Assembly (NCBI GenBank): GCA_014529385.2
Contig: CM043944.1
Span: 74,181,384 to 74,241,383 of the forward strand
Reading direction: 5' to 3'
DNA from: Adiantum capillus-veneris
Taxonomy: Eukaryota > Streptophyta > Polypodiopsida > Polypodiales > Pteridaceae
Length of the DNA: 60,000 nucleotides
Shown here: in pieces, positions 24,231-36,009 of the stretch
How positions within the stretch are numbered: the first letter of the stretch is position 1
Layout of the letters: each line of letters starts with the position of its first letter
Notes under the pieces: model-generated
Database searches by the model: none
What the model was told of the DNA's origin: nothing
Seen by the model: the letters and a program-made list of their open reading frames with translations, nothing else
Made by a program: the position numbers and the translations under genes

Positions 24231-24860
24231 ATCTCAGAGTGGCCTACATATATAGATAAGCAATGCTTAGTTGATTTCCTTCGTGTAAGAAAAGGAAAAA
24301 GTCTAGTTCCATGAGGCACTAATCCATGATCTTTATCCAGAAACAATTTGATAAAGGGAAAAGAAAAAAAAAAAAGGTAAAAAGTGACAATAGCCTACAG
24401 AAGAAGGATAGAGAATGGGAAAGAATGTGTGATCCACTACTCAATAGCTCTCTTAAATCAAACTAGAAACAAGTTATCCATAGAATTAGAGATTAGACGG
24501 TAAGTTATCTTTCAACACAATGAAATGCAGAAAAAGTTGGCCCTTGCAAGCGGACAAAGGCATTGACATTACCGGCCTTTGCCTTTGCCCAGACCTATAG
24601 TGTCCTCAAACCATTAGTGCAATTTTGTAGTGAATTCTAAACTTAATTTGTGTTCTTGTCTGCATGGTTTGCTTGATGAATTGTAAAAGATGCCATTCAC
24701 AATGGTCAATTGCAAATTGGTCTGCCTATGCTCAATAATTATATGTCCTTCTAGAAACAATGTCCATGGGGATATCCTTTTTCTCACATTGCATTAAAGC
24801 CTTCATAACCGTGCTACATTTTTTTATTTCCCATTGAGTTCAACAATTGAGAGATAAACT

Positions 24861-24899
<39 letters not shown>

Positions 24900-25186
24900 T
24901 TCTTTACGTGGGTGATGAAATCATCTTAGTGTCCATAAAAAAGCTAAGTTTAGTTATCTTACTAATAAAATATGAAATTTGTCTCTAAATTTACAAGGAA
25001 AAGGTAAGAAATCCCAAACGTTTTGGAGTAATATGGTGTAAACACCTTTACATTAATCATAGGTAGGTTTTTCTCACTAGCTTGGTGGGAGGTGGGAGCT
25101 AGGTTTTCTAAGTCAATTTGCTAGCACCCTCCTCCTCTCTCACCTCCAAACTTTAATTTTGTATGAAAGTGCATAGGGTCTACTAT
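24231..25186. other. Unassigned AT-rich DNA
   Basis: No gene or transposon end seen. A (CT)n(CA)n tract lies at about 24861-24899, and a weakly diverged echo of the end of the duplicated unit lies near 24380-24470 (CCACTACTCAA). A 3-base TAT at 25184-25186 is the target duplication of the CACTA element. Confidence 0.5.
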
Positions 25187-25197
25187 CACTACAAGAG

Positions 25198-25415
25198 GTT
25201 GTGTGCTCTTGTGACGCTGTTAGCGACGGAAATACACTGGGTTTTTATAACCCCCGACGTCGCTAAAACCGTCGCTAATAGCGTCGCTACGAGAGCGTCG
25301 CTATATGCGTCGCTATATAGAGACGTTCATAGCGACGTTTACACAAAAGTTTATAGCGACGGTCATAGCGACGCTACAGAGCCATAAATAGCGACGGTTA
25401 TAGCGACGCCCGAGA
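25198..25415. repeat. CACTA left subterminal repeats
   Basis: More than ten copies of AGCGACG or its complement CGTCGCT in both orientations. Subterminal arrays of this sort are the binding sites for TNP1-type proteins in En/Spm elements. Confidence 0.85.
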
Positions 25416-25738
25416 GAATTTTTTTTTGGTGACAGGGCATTGAATGCCCTGCCACCCATCAACCATATTGTACTTGATTCACTTTTTAAAAAAAGTGTAA
25501 GGGTAGATAATAGACCCAAAATAGTCACCCACAAGACGCATTGTTTGCAAAATTGACAAGCGTAAAATTGACAATTGTACAACATCATAGGCATAAAGAA
25601 TTGATTGGCAAAATGAACTGCGGTGACAAATGTAATAATATACATGGTTCAAAAAGACGTATAAAATCCGTCTCATGATACATAAGCTATGAGAAACCCT
25701 AAACTAATGCTATCTAGCTACGGCTAAACTGACGTCGT

Positions 25739-27024
25739 TTAGTTAGACGTCTCATCGCGTCCAAGCGGTGTATCTGTCGGATTCTGCAAAAAAAGACAAT
25801 AAGACAGCTTTCAGTAAGTATAAACATATAACGACATTTATAAAACAATACAAAAAATAGAAAAGAGTAAACCCTAATACTAACCATGCCGTCGCGAGAA
25901 CTGAGAATGTCCATGAGGGCGTTTAAGCCCTTCCTGCCTGCATACTCGCGCTCGTACGGTGTGGGATCACGTCCTGTCATCGACCACTGTCAAAACATAC
26001 AAAGATTTCATTATGTTAGAATTAAAAAACTCATAAACCCTAAACTATCGAACATAAAGAGCAATGCGAAAACACTTACAAAACCGGCCTCAAATGATGC
26101 CCATCCACCGCTCCCCAAGTGGTGCGAGCTCCCTGCCTCTACTCGCGCTTTGGCTACATCCTTTTGTTGCTTCCACTTATCGGGATTCTCGCGCGCTGCT
26201 TTCTTCGCATTCTTCCAATCTTCTTTAGCCAGCCAATCTGGCCTGTTCCACCCATGCTTGATTGCTTTTTGCACTTCGGAACGCTTGTGTTTGCAGTATT
26301 CGCACATTCGAATCTTCATGAGGTCTTCATTGAAGCGCTGATCCCTTGTTGGAATGGGAAACTCATCATGAAGTATGCTGATGACTCTGTTTTTTAAATC
26401 ACTTGGTAATTCACTCCATTTGTTTAGTATGTAGTGTCTAAACAGCTGAGAGCAAAGACCACGCATGCGCGAGATCACCTTCTTGCCGTCATCATCCATG
26501 ATGATGCCGCCGCTGAAGTCGACAGAGTAAGGCAAGCCCTCTGGCCGGTGACGCGTGAACCTGGGTGTCCCGGCAGGGGTCTCTAGCGGCGTGTCGATGG
26601 GGGTACGGACGTCAGGTGTCTCCACCGGCGTCTGGGCCCCGAAGCGAGGAGGAGTAGGTAGAGGTGTGTAGCTGCTAGGAACAGTCAGCCGCGCAAAACC
26701 TGGCGTAGATGGCGATGTTGTGGCTGGTGTGGGGGCGAGCAAAGAAGGGGAGGGTAAAGAGCCTCGTCGAACACGAGGCGGTGTGGAGGTATCGGCGGCG
26801 GAATCCCCACAACAACCGCCACTGCCACCACTAGAGCGCCAGTGTCTAGCCGAGTGTGAAGATCGTCTCGTCGACGCCGAAGCTTCGGAGCGCGCCGAAT
26901 GCTCCGAAAGAGAGGGAGATGCGGATGAAGTAGGAGCGCGCGATGATGCGCCAGAGCGATGACGCTCCACGTACCACTGTCTCTGCTGCGGTGACAAAGA
27001 AGAAAGAAACTCCTCATCATCCAT
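25739..27024 (-). CDS. TNP1-type (Ptta/En/Spm) transposon protein, three exons
   Basis: The start is the Met at 27024 (MDDEEFLSSLSPQQ), just after a consensus acceptor TTTAATGCAG that suggests a 5'UTR intron. Exon 1, 27024-26080, ends at donor GTAAGT. Exon 2, 25986-25885, starts after TTTGACAG. Exon 3, 25783-25739, starts after TTTTTGCAG and ends in TAA. All junctions are in phase, giving about 363 residues. The N-terminal half is a Ser/Pro/Thr-rich disordered region. The C-terminal half is a basic domain (WSELPSDLKNRVISILHDEF, CEYCKHKRSEVQK, GSGGWASFEAGF), matching the plant En/Spm accessory transposase family. Family members bind subterminal repeats and assist excision. It looks intact, unlike its partner gene. 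Confidence 0.82.
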
Positions 27025-27296
27025 ACCTGCATTAAACACACGAATATTTAAACTTAATATTGAATGAATAGAGTAGACAATGACGCAAAGACCATTATAT
27101 ACAATGACGTAATGACGCATATAAATACAATGACGCAATGAATTGAGTGATAGAAGAGGCAAGTCGAAAACTCAGAATTTTCAATCAAAAGATGTGAGCG
27201 GGAGTAGAAAAGAGCGTTATACACCATGGAAAGTACTTAGAGAGCCAGAGCTTTTATAACACGGAGCAAAATTGTTCAAATACAATATTTGTGGCT

Positions 27297-28668
27297 TTAA
27301 GAGATCTCTCTCTCATCCTCGCATAACTCGGTATAACTTCCTATATCTATATAGAGCTCTCCGTTTAAACACATATCCTCTGTTTCATTTTGTAGCTCCT
27401 CTGCATGCACCCCATATAGAGTAGTAGCATCTTGATGCTTGTCTGGCACCACCGCAACGACTTCTGATTGAGCATCTTCTCTGATCTCCTCCATTGATGC
27501 CATTGTGATTGGAACATGGTAGCCTTCATACGTCCTTGCACTACGAGGGGCTACCTCTATGACGTACCACCAGTTTGATGTAGACTTTGTAGGATGAAAT
27601 ATTACCTGCCAGAGCCACATAACTTACATGAGAGCTTTCAAGCACATAACTTGTAAAAGGGGGATGTTAACTATTTACATACTTACTTGTTCACAATGCT
27701 CGGGTAGTACGAAAGTGTCTCTTAGGTCAGTCCATTTCTTAGTAGAATCCACCTCAAGAAAACCAGACTCTCCTCTACGCACAGTAGCGTTGCGACCCTC
27801 CATGATTATCTTGAACCATTGCACGTCGAACAAGTCGACAAAAAATCCTCTGTAATCGATCCTCAAAATCTCTTGTAGCGTGCCGAAGTAAGTGAGTTCC
27901 GCCACCACAGGATCTGCATCAGAGGAACGTCGTCGACTAGACTGTTCAAATTTTTCCATGATTCCACAATCTTGAGTAAAACGCTTTTTGTCGATCCGTT
28001 CCACCCTAAAATGTCGACCTTTACACCATGTTGCTGTGTATGACTTATACTACAACGAACAAAGATTATGAGTGGCCGTTCAAACGTTTAGAAATAAAGT
28101 CACTAGCTAGTCGTACATTGCAAACTTACCTTGGTCGCGCAACCCCGAGAGTACTCCCACTCTTCCTCAGTCACTTCGTCACCGCATTGTTGTGCGCTTT
28201 TCAATTGGTTGTGCAACCATCTTAAGCTCATGAATGTTGGTAGGCTCTCCAGACCCGTCGGATAGTGCATCGGTGGTCGTCTTCCCTGTCTCCACTCGAT
28301 TCGTGTCCTTTGTCGCTCTTGCTTTGCATCCTCATATTGTGAAATCCACTTTTGCATCACTGGATTGTGAAGCATGCAAAATCGGTTGATTTTAGCCTCT
28401 AGATCTTTCGTCATCTTCTTCTCAACACCGAGATTGCACATGACAATCCCAGATATGCGCTCGTCATCTATGGTTCGCCATAGCGTGTCCCGGGCTTTAT
28501 CAAATCCGTCTAGCCACTCTCCAATGTACACTAGGGACTCTGATACCAACCAACCTTCTGCCATGCTACCCTCCGCACAGCATGCTTGCATTGATTACAA
28601 GGACATGAGACCCTTGTTGAGAGATAGGTGTTTCGGTTGGACGGTCCCACATCCTCGTCACTACTCAT
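27297..28668 (-). pseudogene. TNP2-type CACTA transposase, catalytic region deleted
   Basis: The Met at 28668 (MSSDEDVGPSNRN) leads to VSCPCNQCKH, the CPC..C signature of the N-terminal transposase-associated domain. At about 28590 the frame switches abruptly to the end of the transposase domain (CCAEGSMAEGWLVSE), skipping several hundred expected residues including the catalytic domain. Three coding blocks follow with in-phase splice sites. Block A ends at 28130 before GTAAGT. Block B, 28049-27687, carries the DUF4216-like start (FGTLQEILRIDYRGFFVDLF). Block C, 27605-27297, has NWWYVIEVAPRSART. A full TNP2 cuts the element ends; this one cannot. The out-of-frame junction shows it is a deletion product. 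Confidence 0.82.
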
Positions 28669-28730
28669 AATGAGGATAAAAATCTTATAACCTGGAAAAA
28701 AAATTTAATATTCTATTGGCATTCTTTGTC

Positions 28731-28734
<4 letters not shown>

Positions 28735-28804
<70 letters not shown>
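28735..28804. repeat. (CT)n microsatellite
   Basis: About 70 bases of uninterrupted CT inside the CACTA element. Confidence 0.95.
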
Positions 28805-28806
<2 letters not shown>

Positions 28807-29120
28807 CTCACATTCTCTATACATGTCCAATCCCCGCACACCTCGGTCTAGAGGTGCACGGAGATCAGAACCACCGGGTTATAATCTCGTCTTTATTGGT
28901 CAATACCTATATTTGTGGGTACAAGAAATCTACAGACCCACGTCTACATGATACTGCATGTAGTGGACAAAACCCCTTTGCCTCTTCTCTAGCTGTAGCA
29001 CTTCACAACATCTTAACATCTTTTCACAGTAGATCTTTTCACTGTTCGTCTAACTCTAAACCCTAAACCGTAAGTAATTCTTGCGTGGACTCGATCTAAC
29101 GTAAATAAGCGTAAATCTAA

Positions 29121-29950
29121 ATAAACGTAAATCTAACTAAAAATAAACCTAAATCTAATTTAACGTAAGTCTACATCTAACCTAATCTTTAACGTCTTTT
29201 GGGATAGTTTCCTACGACGTTAAAACTCTCTTCTTCTTGTGTGTGTGTGTGTGTGTGGGTAAACCTAAATAAACCTAAGTCTAATCTAATATAACATAAA
29301 TCTAAATCTAACGTAAATTATGTTATATTAAAAACAAAGAACTAAACTAACAGGGATTATAAGAACCTTAAAACTGATTTAACACATAATTTTTCACATA
29401 ACTCGGCAAGAGTTGGCATTCTCATCACTAAAGATGTGAGAGTTAACTTCCGGCGGTGACGCTGCCTCATCTCCATCCACATCTGACGACAGCAATTTGC
29501 CTTTTGGACCGTTCTTGCTCTTGTTACTAACTTTGAAGTTGCTGTTGAATGACTAGAGGTTGTCTAGATGGTCATTGTCGGGAATGTAGTGACTCTTGCC
29601 GCCCTGAAGATCCACCTTCTTCCCTATCTTCTGAAGACATTTCACCAGTACTTTTGGATCGACGGACCCACCATGAGTGAAGGCAACAATACCCTATATT
29701 CCATTGAGGGCTTTCTTCACCCGCTTCATGCAGGCATCGCAGTCTATGGAGACCTAAATCTAATCTAATATAAAGAAAATCTAAATCTAGCGTAAATAAA
29801 CGTAAATCTAACTAAAAATAAACCTAAATCTAATCTAAGTTAACTTAAATAAACCTAAATCTAATTTAACGTAAGTCTACATCTAACCTAATCTTTAACG
29901 TCTTTTAGGATAGTTTCCTACGACGTTATAACTCTCTTCTTCTTGTGTGT
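29121..29950. repeat. Direct repeats flanking the HIPP exon
   Basis: The block at 29121-29245 (AACGTAAATCTAACTAAAAA through TAGTTTCCTACGACGTTA to CTTCTTCTTGTGTG) recurs at about 29791-29950 in the same orientation. A fragment, TAGTTTCCTATGACGTTAAA, recurs near 32842. The blocks are AT-rich and noncoding and bracket the captured exon. Confidence 0.75.
29395..29753 (-). pseudogene. Captured last exon of a heavy-metal-associated isoprenylated plant protein (HIPP)
   Basis: The minus strand from 29753, directly after a TTTAG acceptor, encodes VSIDCDACMKRVKKALNGI. This is the heavy-metal-associated fold with its C-x-x-C copper/zinc-binding loop. The domain continues to VLVKCLQKIGKKVDL. A basic Ser/Lys linker follows, then IFSDENANSCRVM and TGA at 29395. 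A C-terminal Cys-aliphatic-aliphatic-Met (CaaX) farnesylation box after an FSDEN...C motif is characteristic of HIPPs, which are membrane-tethered metallochaperones. Two TAG codons interrupt the frame (after NGI and after the HLDNL peptide). The upstream exon(s) that would hold the start are absent. It lies inside the CACTA element, in the same orientation as its transposase genes, so I infer capture from a host gene. Confidence 0.87.
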
Positions 29951-30291
29951 GTGCGCCGCGTGTGTGGATGTGTGTGCCAATAAAAAGAGATAAATGGTAT
30001 AACCTTTCTATCACCCATGCCAAGTATGATAGTGAAGCGGTCCGGGGAAGGAAACAAGAAGAGCAAGCTCTAGACACCCTTCAAAGCTCCCGTGCTGCTC
30101 AATGGGACTGGGACACAACACAACACAAACCAGAACAACAAACCCCCAGCCAAATCCCAACTACACAAGGGGCACCACCTAGTTTAAGAGCGAACTAGGA
30201 CGCAAAAGAGGAGAATCGTTAGAGCAACCCACAAACAAGCAAGGAATTTACACTAACTCTAACACCAATGGAACACTCTCATACACTAAAA

Positions 30292-30371
<80 letters not shown>

Positions 30372-33092
30372 TGCTCGGGTTGCCTTGAAGTGTATCGTTA
30401 ATAATCAAGCAAACATAAATATATATATGTAAGAAAGAGAGAGAAGGGGGGAAGGGGGTGCTTGTTGCACTAATGCCTTCTTACAAATCTGTCATGACCA
30501 ATCAAAGTGAGATTAGTATTTGTTCAACATAGCCTGAGTAAATTACACCACAACACATCACAAGAAAAAAGCCACCCCAATCACTGTCTTAAGGCCAGGG
30601 GAGTCATCTCCACCCTGTCGCCCTCTTACAACATGTGGGATTTATGGCTAAATTGATAAGAATACCCGGAGACAATCTATCAAGAACTTAAATAAAATAC
30701 CAAGACACTTACACATCATTATTGTCCATGACTTCACGTTGGAAGGGAGACAAGGTATCCATGCTTAGTCCAAATTCACCCTCCTTGATTCAACAAATGT
30801 TGGGCTTACACTAGTAGGAGAAATGATAGATTTCCTACTCTCAATTTAATGATCACTCTCTCTTACAATGGCATAGAGTTCCCTTGCTAATCACCCCTAA
30901 TAAAACACATACATATGCCTAATGCCAATGAGATTCCACTCAAGAGCTCCTTCTCAAGAGGTTGAGCTTGGCTTCTCAAGCTATAGCATAGTGATCTTTC
31001 TTCTCCCCCCTTTTTTTGTGCTAGCTACACCCTCCTTTTATAGCGATTTTGAAGGCTAGGGTTACTCCTCTAACCATGGTTGGGTTAGATTTTCAGCAAT
31101 ATATCTAATTTGTTTTGCTTGGAATTATCAAGAAGTTGGTGGGGAAAGAGAGAGGAGATAAATGGAGGTGATAGGACTTTTCATAGTGGGTTAGTGTTAG
31201 TAGAGTTAGTATTAATTTACAAATGGAATTGGATATTTACAATGGGAGTATCCATGTAGGATACAAATAAGGAAGAAAAACTCTTAAGAGGTAAGAAAAG
31301 GTGGATTTCTTACAAGGTTGATGCTCCAAGTGTCTTGAGTAGGGCCAATTTTGACGCTTGTTGACGGTCCACTAGCTTTGACGGTACATTTTTTCTCCAC
31401 TCTTGACCTTCCTTGAGAGACAAGGTAATTGAAGCTGAGTAATCAACCACCATGATGCTGTCTTTTAAGAGAAGAGGCTGAATTTTGTGGTTTTTTTGAT
31501 AGATATGGGTAATTTGGAGGAGGAAAAATGAGACTAGGTGGTCAATTTTGGAATGGAATTGTGAGTGGGAGGTATGAGTTCACCATGGTTTCTCTTATTC
31601 TTCAAGGTTGAGGAGAAGGTGAGTACGGTGCAGAGAGGAGTGGTGAGAGAGGTGGGGATGATGAGTGGAGAAGTGTGTGTGAAAGAGGAAAATGATAAAG
31701 TGGAAGAGAGAGTGTGGCTGCATAGCATGGGAACACTGAGGTCCACTAATAAAATCATAGCTCACAGCTCGTAGCTCAAAAAAAAAAGAAAAAATTTGAG
31801 GCAAAAGTTCAGCCCACGAGCTACAACTTTTGTTTGTATCACCTTTTCAAGTTCGGAGAGCAAGTGAACTTTAAAAATTCAGCAAAACCGACAGTTTTTT
31901 TTCACTGCACAAGGTCCTTGTGGGGTCCTTCTTTGGATGATTCTTTTGAATACCTCCAAGAGTGAGCCCTCCATAGTGCATGTATGCATGCCACCTACCC
32001 TTGACCTTATTTGGTAGGTCTATAATTGAAGATATTGTTGAGATCATGATATAAGTGAATAGTACAACTAAGAAAATCAAATATTGAGGGGTCTAAAAAA
32101 TATGTACATGTCAAATATAAATAATATAAGTGGAAAAAATATAAAGGGGTGAAAAAAAATCTCTCTCATTATGAGGCTACCATAAAAAGACAAATATTTT
32201 TGGTGTTCTAATTTTTTAGAAAAAAAACAAAATAGATGTAGGAAGGGAAAAATCACAATAGTGAAAAAATATACACATAAATAAAACTAGTTTTTTTGGA
32301 TTTTTGTTGGGGTGGAGTTACACCAAATATAAGAGAAGCTTACATGAAAATATTTCTATATGGAATAAAGAGTATGGAAAATGGTAAGAAAAATTCTGGT
32401 AATGGTGAGGCAATGTACAGAGCATAAATAACACACACCTAGGTAGAAATATTTAAATAAATACCAAAATAATTATGAAAAAATCTTTTATTTAGGCCCT
32501 ATATACAAAGAAATATTTACATACGCATGGGCCATAATATACTTATATATATATATATAATTTTGGCTGAACTAGCCCAATGACTAGCTAATTGAGGGTT
32601 TTTTATTTCAGTAAAGAGATATGGGAAAAGTCCCCTAAGTCACACGCACCTATATACAGTGAAAGGGTGAGGGTAACCACAGTGTTTGAGTGATTTGATA
32701 GGGTGAGATAACTTACTATGGCAATTACAGAGAGCCGAAAAACGGCTATCAATAGATTGGTTATGCCATTTCTCTCTTGAATAATAGGTCTTGAGTTCAA
32801 CTCCTCATCGGCTAGATCTTTAGGTCTTTTAATTTTAATTAGTTTCCTATGACGTTAAATTAGTTTCTCTGTCTTTCTCTCTCAATGTGTGTGCGTTTTT
32901 TTTTTAATGCATGTTTTCTCTCTCTTTTCCTCTCTCAATGTTCGGTTTTTTGTTTATGCATGTTCTCTCTCTCTTTTCCTCTCTGAATGTGTGCGTTTTT
33001 TGTTTATGCATGCTCTCTCTCTCTTTTCCTCTCTCAATGTGTGTGTGCATTTTTTGTTTATGTATGTGTGTGCGTTTTTGTTTATGTTTGTA

Positions 33093-33128
<36 letters not shown>

Positions 33129-33132
33129 AACA

Positions 33133-33169
<37 letters not shown>

Positions 33170-33276
33170 ACAGAGAGAGAGAGGGAGAGAGAAAGAGGGG
33201 AAGGGAACATGAGAGTTAGGAGAGGGAAGGAGCATACCTGGCTCTCCTTCCTCTCCTCGTGTGTGTGTGTGTGGAG

Positions 33277-33319
<43 letters not shown>

Positions 33320-33342
33320 CGTTACCTGCTCCTTGCTTGAGG
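29951..33342. other. CACTA interior without recognisable genes
   Basis: No transposase motif is seen. It holds (GA)n at about 30296-30367, AT-rich stretches (32040-32560), a possible weak B-box-like GAGTTCAACTCC near 32793, and CT/GT/GA microsatellites at 32870-33315. Open frames over 33000 are microsatellite artefacts. Confidence 0.6.
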
Positions 33343-33385
33343 GCGCCGAAAAACTCAGATCTGAAATCTGAGTTTTTGGGCGCTC
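33343..33385. repeat. Hairpin near the CACTA right end
   Basis: GCGCC-GAAAAACTCAGAT is followed after three bases by AATCTGAGTTTTT-GGGCGC, an inverted repeat with arms of about 18 bases just inside the subterminal array. Confidence 0.85.
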
Positions 33386-33399
33386 TCTGTTATTTTTTT

Positions 33400-33564
33400 T
33401 AGCCTAGCCGGCGTCGCTATGAGCGTCGCTATAAGCGTCGCTATGATCGTCGCAAATTTACTTGTAAATTTGCGACGCTAATAGCGACGCTTATGGCGAC
33501 GCCGAGATTTTTTTTTTGAGCGTCGCTCTGTGAGCGTCGCTAATATGAATAGCCTCTTGTAGTG
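33400..33564. repeat. CACTA right subterminal repeats and terminal inverted repeat
   Basis: Multiple CGTCGCT/AGCGACG motifs, including the inverted pair TTTGCGACG around AAATTTACTTGTAAATTT, ending in CCTCTTGTAGTG. Confidence 0.88.
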
Positions 33565-34253
33565 TATTGTGTCTTGTCTACCCAACCTATTCCTCTTATA
33601 GGTTCTTCTAGCCCCTATCTTTATGATCCCTTTGCATGACATCCATAGCGTTCGGCCCCCCCCTAGGCCCTTTCCCTTACATTACTTTCCCGTGAAAGAG
33701 AGTGTTTGTCCTAGATACATTAATGATTTTTTTTAAAGAACACCATTGTTTTCATAAAAAAGGCCTACATTAGGTCTCTATCCTGAACTTGGAAAATACC
33801 ATATCTATACCCATACGTAAAAGTATCTACCTATAGCAAAGATTGGATAGTTGTAAACTTGGATGATTGCACTCAAGGTTACAATAGTAACCTCTAGCGA
33901 TATTTTCACTTTGGCCAAAGAATCTCTTCGTGGATCTCACACTAATATAAGAGCCTACCTCAGACGAGTTGCTAAACTAAGGGAATCGTATTACTCCTAT
34001 TGCTAGTGCACCTTCTCTCAAAATTTGGAATGCCTGGCATTAGGACTTGCATATGAGACATAAAAACTTTGGCATCGTGTGTCAAAGTCTATGGTACGCT
34101 TACTCTCTACATGCGGAGTACACCCAGAAACCAATCTGTTCTCCATAAAAAAAGAAGAGCTTAGTGTAGAGTGTCTTTACAAAACTAAATGCGATCTTTC
34201 AACTTCTAACTTTGCTTTGTCATGGATGGTTCTCTATGTTTAGACGTCTACAC
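33565..34253. other. Unassigned DNA between CACTA and Ty3-C
   Basis: No gene or element end is recognised. The last five bases TACAC (34249-34253) are the Ty3-C target duplication. Confidence 0.5.
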
Positions 34254-35990
34254 TATCATAAAATATAATATCTAACTTTACCAAATGATTTTCTCATATT
34301 AAACTGATCATTTAATATGGGAATATAAAAGGTCAACAAGAGTTAGGATATAGATATGTGCTTCTAGACCTATCTCAACAAGGGACCAAAAGGAGAAATG
34401 GTTGCATCTCAATAGGGGTCCAAAAGGAGACGGTCTACCAAAGAGCAATGTGCAATAAGTGCCTTTAGATTTACCTTAGCAAAAGGGACCAAGAGGAGAG
34501 ATGGTTACATCTCAATAGGGGTCCAAGAGGAGGTAGTCTATCAAAGAGCAATGTGGATCTGATGGAGCTTCAAATACCTTAGGGTTAGCTTTATTAAAGA
34601 CCTCCAAAGTTAGTGTTAAAAAATCCTTTGACCTTAGGCAAGCTAGGGTTGACCTTCAGGTGGAAATCCTACCCAAGCATGAGGTGCTTGTCGGCTTGCT
34701 AAAGTGCTTAAAGTGTTTGTGGGAACCTTGCCCAAAGCTTGAGGTGATTTTTATGCTTAAATGCATAAGGTTCTTGATGTATTCAATTCAAAGATAAACT
34801 CTCAAGCCGCATAAACGGTTTCCAAGCTAGGGTTGACCTTGAGGTGGGATTCTTACCCAAGCATGAGGTGCTTGTCCGCTTGCTAATGTGCTTAAAGTGT
34901 TTGTGGAAACCTTGCCCAAATCTTGAGGTGATTTTTATGCTTAAATGCCTAAGTTTCTTGAAGTATTCAATTCAAAGATGAACTCTCAAGAGGCATAAAC
35001 GGTTTCATGCTTAATCAAGACTAAGTGTTTGAAGTGTTCAATTCAAACCAAATGACTTAAGAAGCATAAAAGAAACATGTCAAAATCCTCCTCATGTGAC
35101 CCTCATGATGAATCCTATTGGATAGGCTTTAAAGGGGTCCAATGAGAATTTAAATACATAAAAATAAATAATTAAGTTCTTTCTTTCAAAGAGTAAAAAG
35201 AGGACACATGTCCAAATGATATAGTTAAATAATAAGAGAGAGAGAGAGAGAGTGAGAGAGAGGGATGGACCAAGCTTGAGAGGGGGTATACTCTCCCCTC
35301 CACACACACACATTCTCTCATTGTGTGGGGTGCAAAGTGTAAGAGCTCCATCTCCTTCTGCAAGCTTTTTGAGAAGTTGAGAGCCTACACAAACAATCTT
35401 GGCTACTATGGAATGCAAATTTAACCAAGACCCATACTTCAATGCTTAAGCTTGCCATCTTCTTCATTTTCATATGCTAAGCAAGAAGAGTGATGATAAG
35501 TTAGGAACTATTTCTTTCTCCTATGAATCATTCTTCTTCCTCTTCCCTACCCTCATTCCCCGCTAGCTCTCTCCACCTTCGAAGGTGTTTGAGGCTATAG
35601 GACTGAGGCTTGGGATAGTTAATGCTTTTTTCAAAGTTTATGTTACGCTAGTGATGCATGAAACTTTCTATCTTCATAGCATCACCAAGGTCATAAGGAA
35701 CACAAAGATTGTATTGTACCAAGTCTCTCTTGATAGGAGAATTTATAATAAAAATGTCTTTTGGAGGGGGGACCGGCTCCAAGTAAATCCGGTCCTCAAC
35801 TATTGTCATGTTCTCTAATACTCTCTCTCTTGTAAAAGTATTGTTCATGCCAAGTTAATTAAGTACTATGTTCATGTTGCCACCTTAGATTAAGTTTACC
35901 CTCTATGTTCTCAAAGTGACCTCACAAAAATGCTCACTTTAATTCTCTTAATTCCGCTATTCTCAAAGTTCATATGCCATTTCCATTACA
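34254..35990 (+). repeat. Ty3-C 5' LTR
   Basis: About 1,737 bases, starting TATCATAAAATATAATATC (the 3' LTR keeps TGTCATAAAA) and ending CATTTCCATTACA. A 184-base tandem duplication (34641-34824, 34825-35007) is private to this LTR. Confidence 0.92.
34641..35007. repeat. 184-bp tandem duplication in the 5' LTR
   Basis: AGCTAGGGTTGACCTT starts at 34641 and 34825, with both copies running to a CATAAACGGTTT end. The 3' LTR has one copy. Confidence 0.9.
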
Positions 35991-35991
35991 T

Positions 35992-36009
35992 TGGTATGAG
36001 AGCATTTGG
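35992..36009 (+). promoter_or_regulatory. Ty3-C primer binding site
   Basis: TGGTATGAGAGCATTTGG lies two bases after the LTR end. It matches the initiator-Met tRNA complement TGGTATCAGAGC with one substitution. Confidence 0.85.

Larger units (their letters stand above)
25187..33564 (-). mobile_element. CACTA (En/Spm) transposon, internally deleted, with host cargo
   Basis: An 8.4-kb element with ends CACTACAAGAGG at 25187 and its complement CCTCTTGTAGTG ending at 33564. It is flanked by a perfect TAT target duplication (25184-25186, 33565-33567). Ends starting CACTA with three-base duplications define the superfamily. Subterminal regions are full of GCGTCGCTA-type motifs in both orientations. 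Genes on the minus strand are a TNP1-type gene (about 25739-27024), a deleted TNP2-type gene (27297-28668) and a captured HIPP exon (29395-29753). Because the TNP2 catalytic part is missing, the element could only move with help from another copy. Confidence 0.95.

Noticed and set aside
25198-25415. Repeat array as a CRISPR or satellite
   Set aside because: Units are short, in both orientations and irregularly spaced, and lie at a CACTA end in a eukaryotic sequence; they are subterminal transposase sites.
29121-29340. Degenerate plant telomere repeats (CCTAAATCTAA)
   Set aside because: The spacing is irregular and no exact CCCTAAA tandem occurs; better explained as AT-rich intron-like sequence duplicated around the cargo.
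29568-29768. Plus-strand small protein
   Set aside because: It is the antisense of the HIPP exon, whose minus-strand reading matches metal-binding and CaaX motifs.
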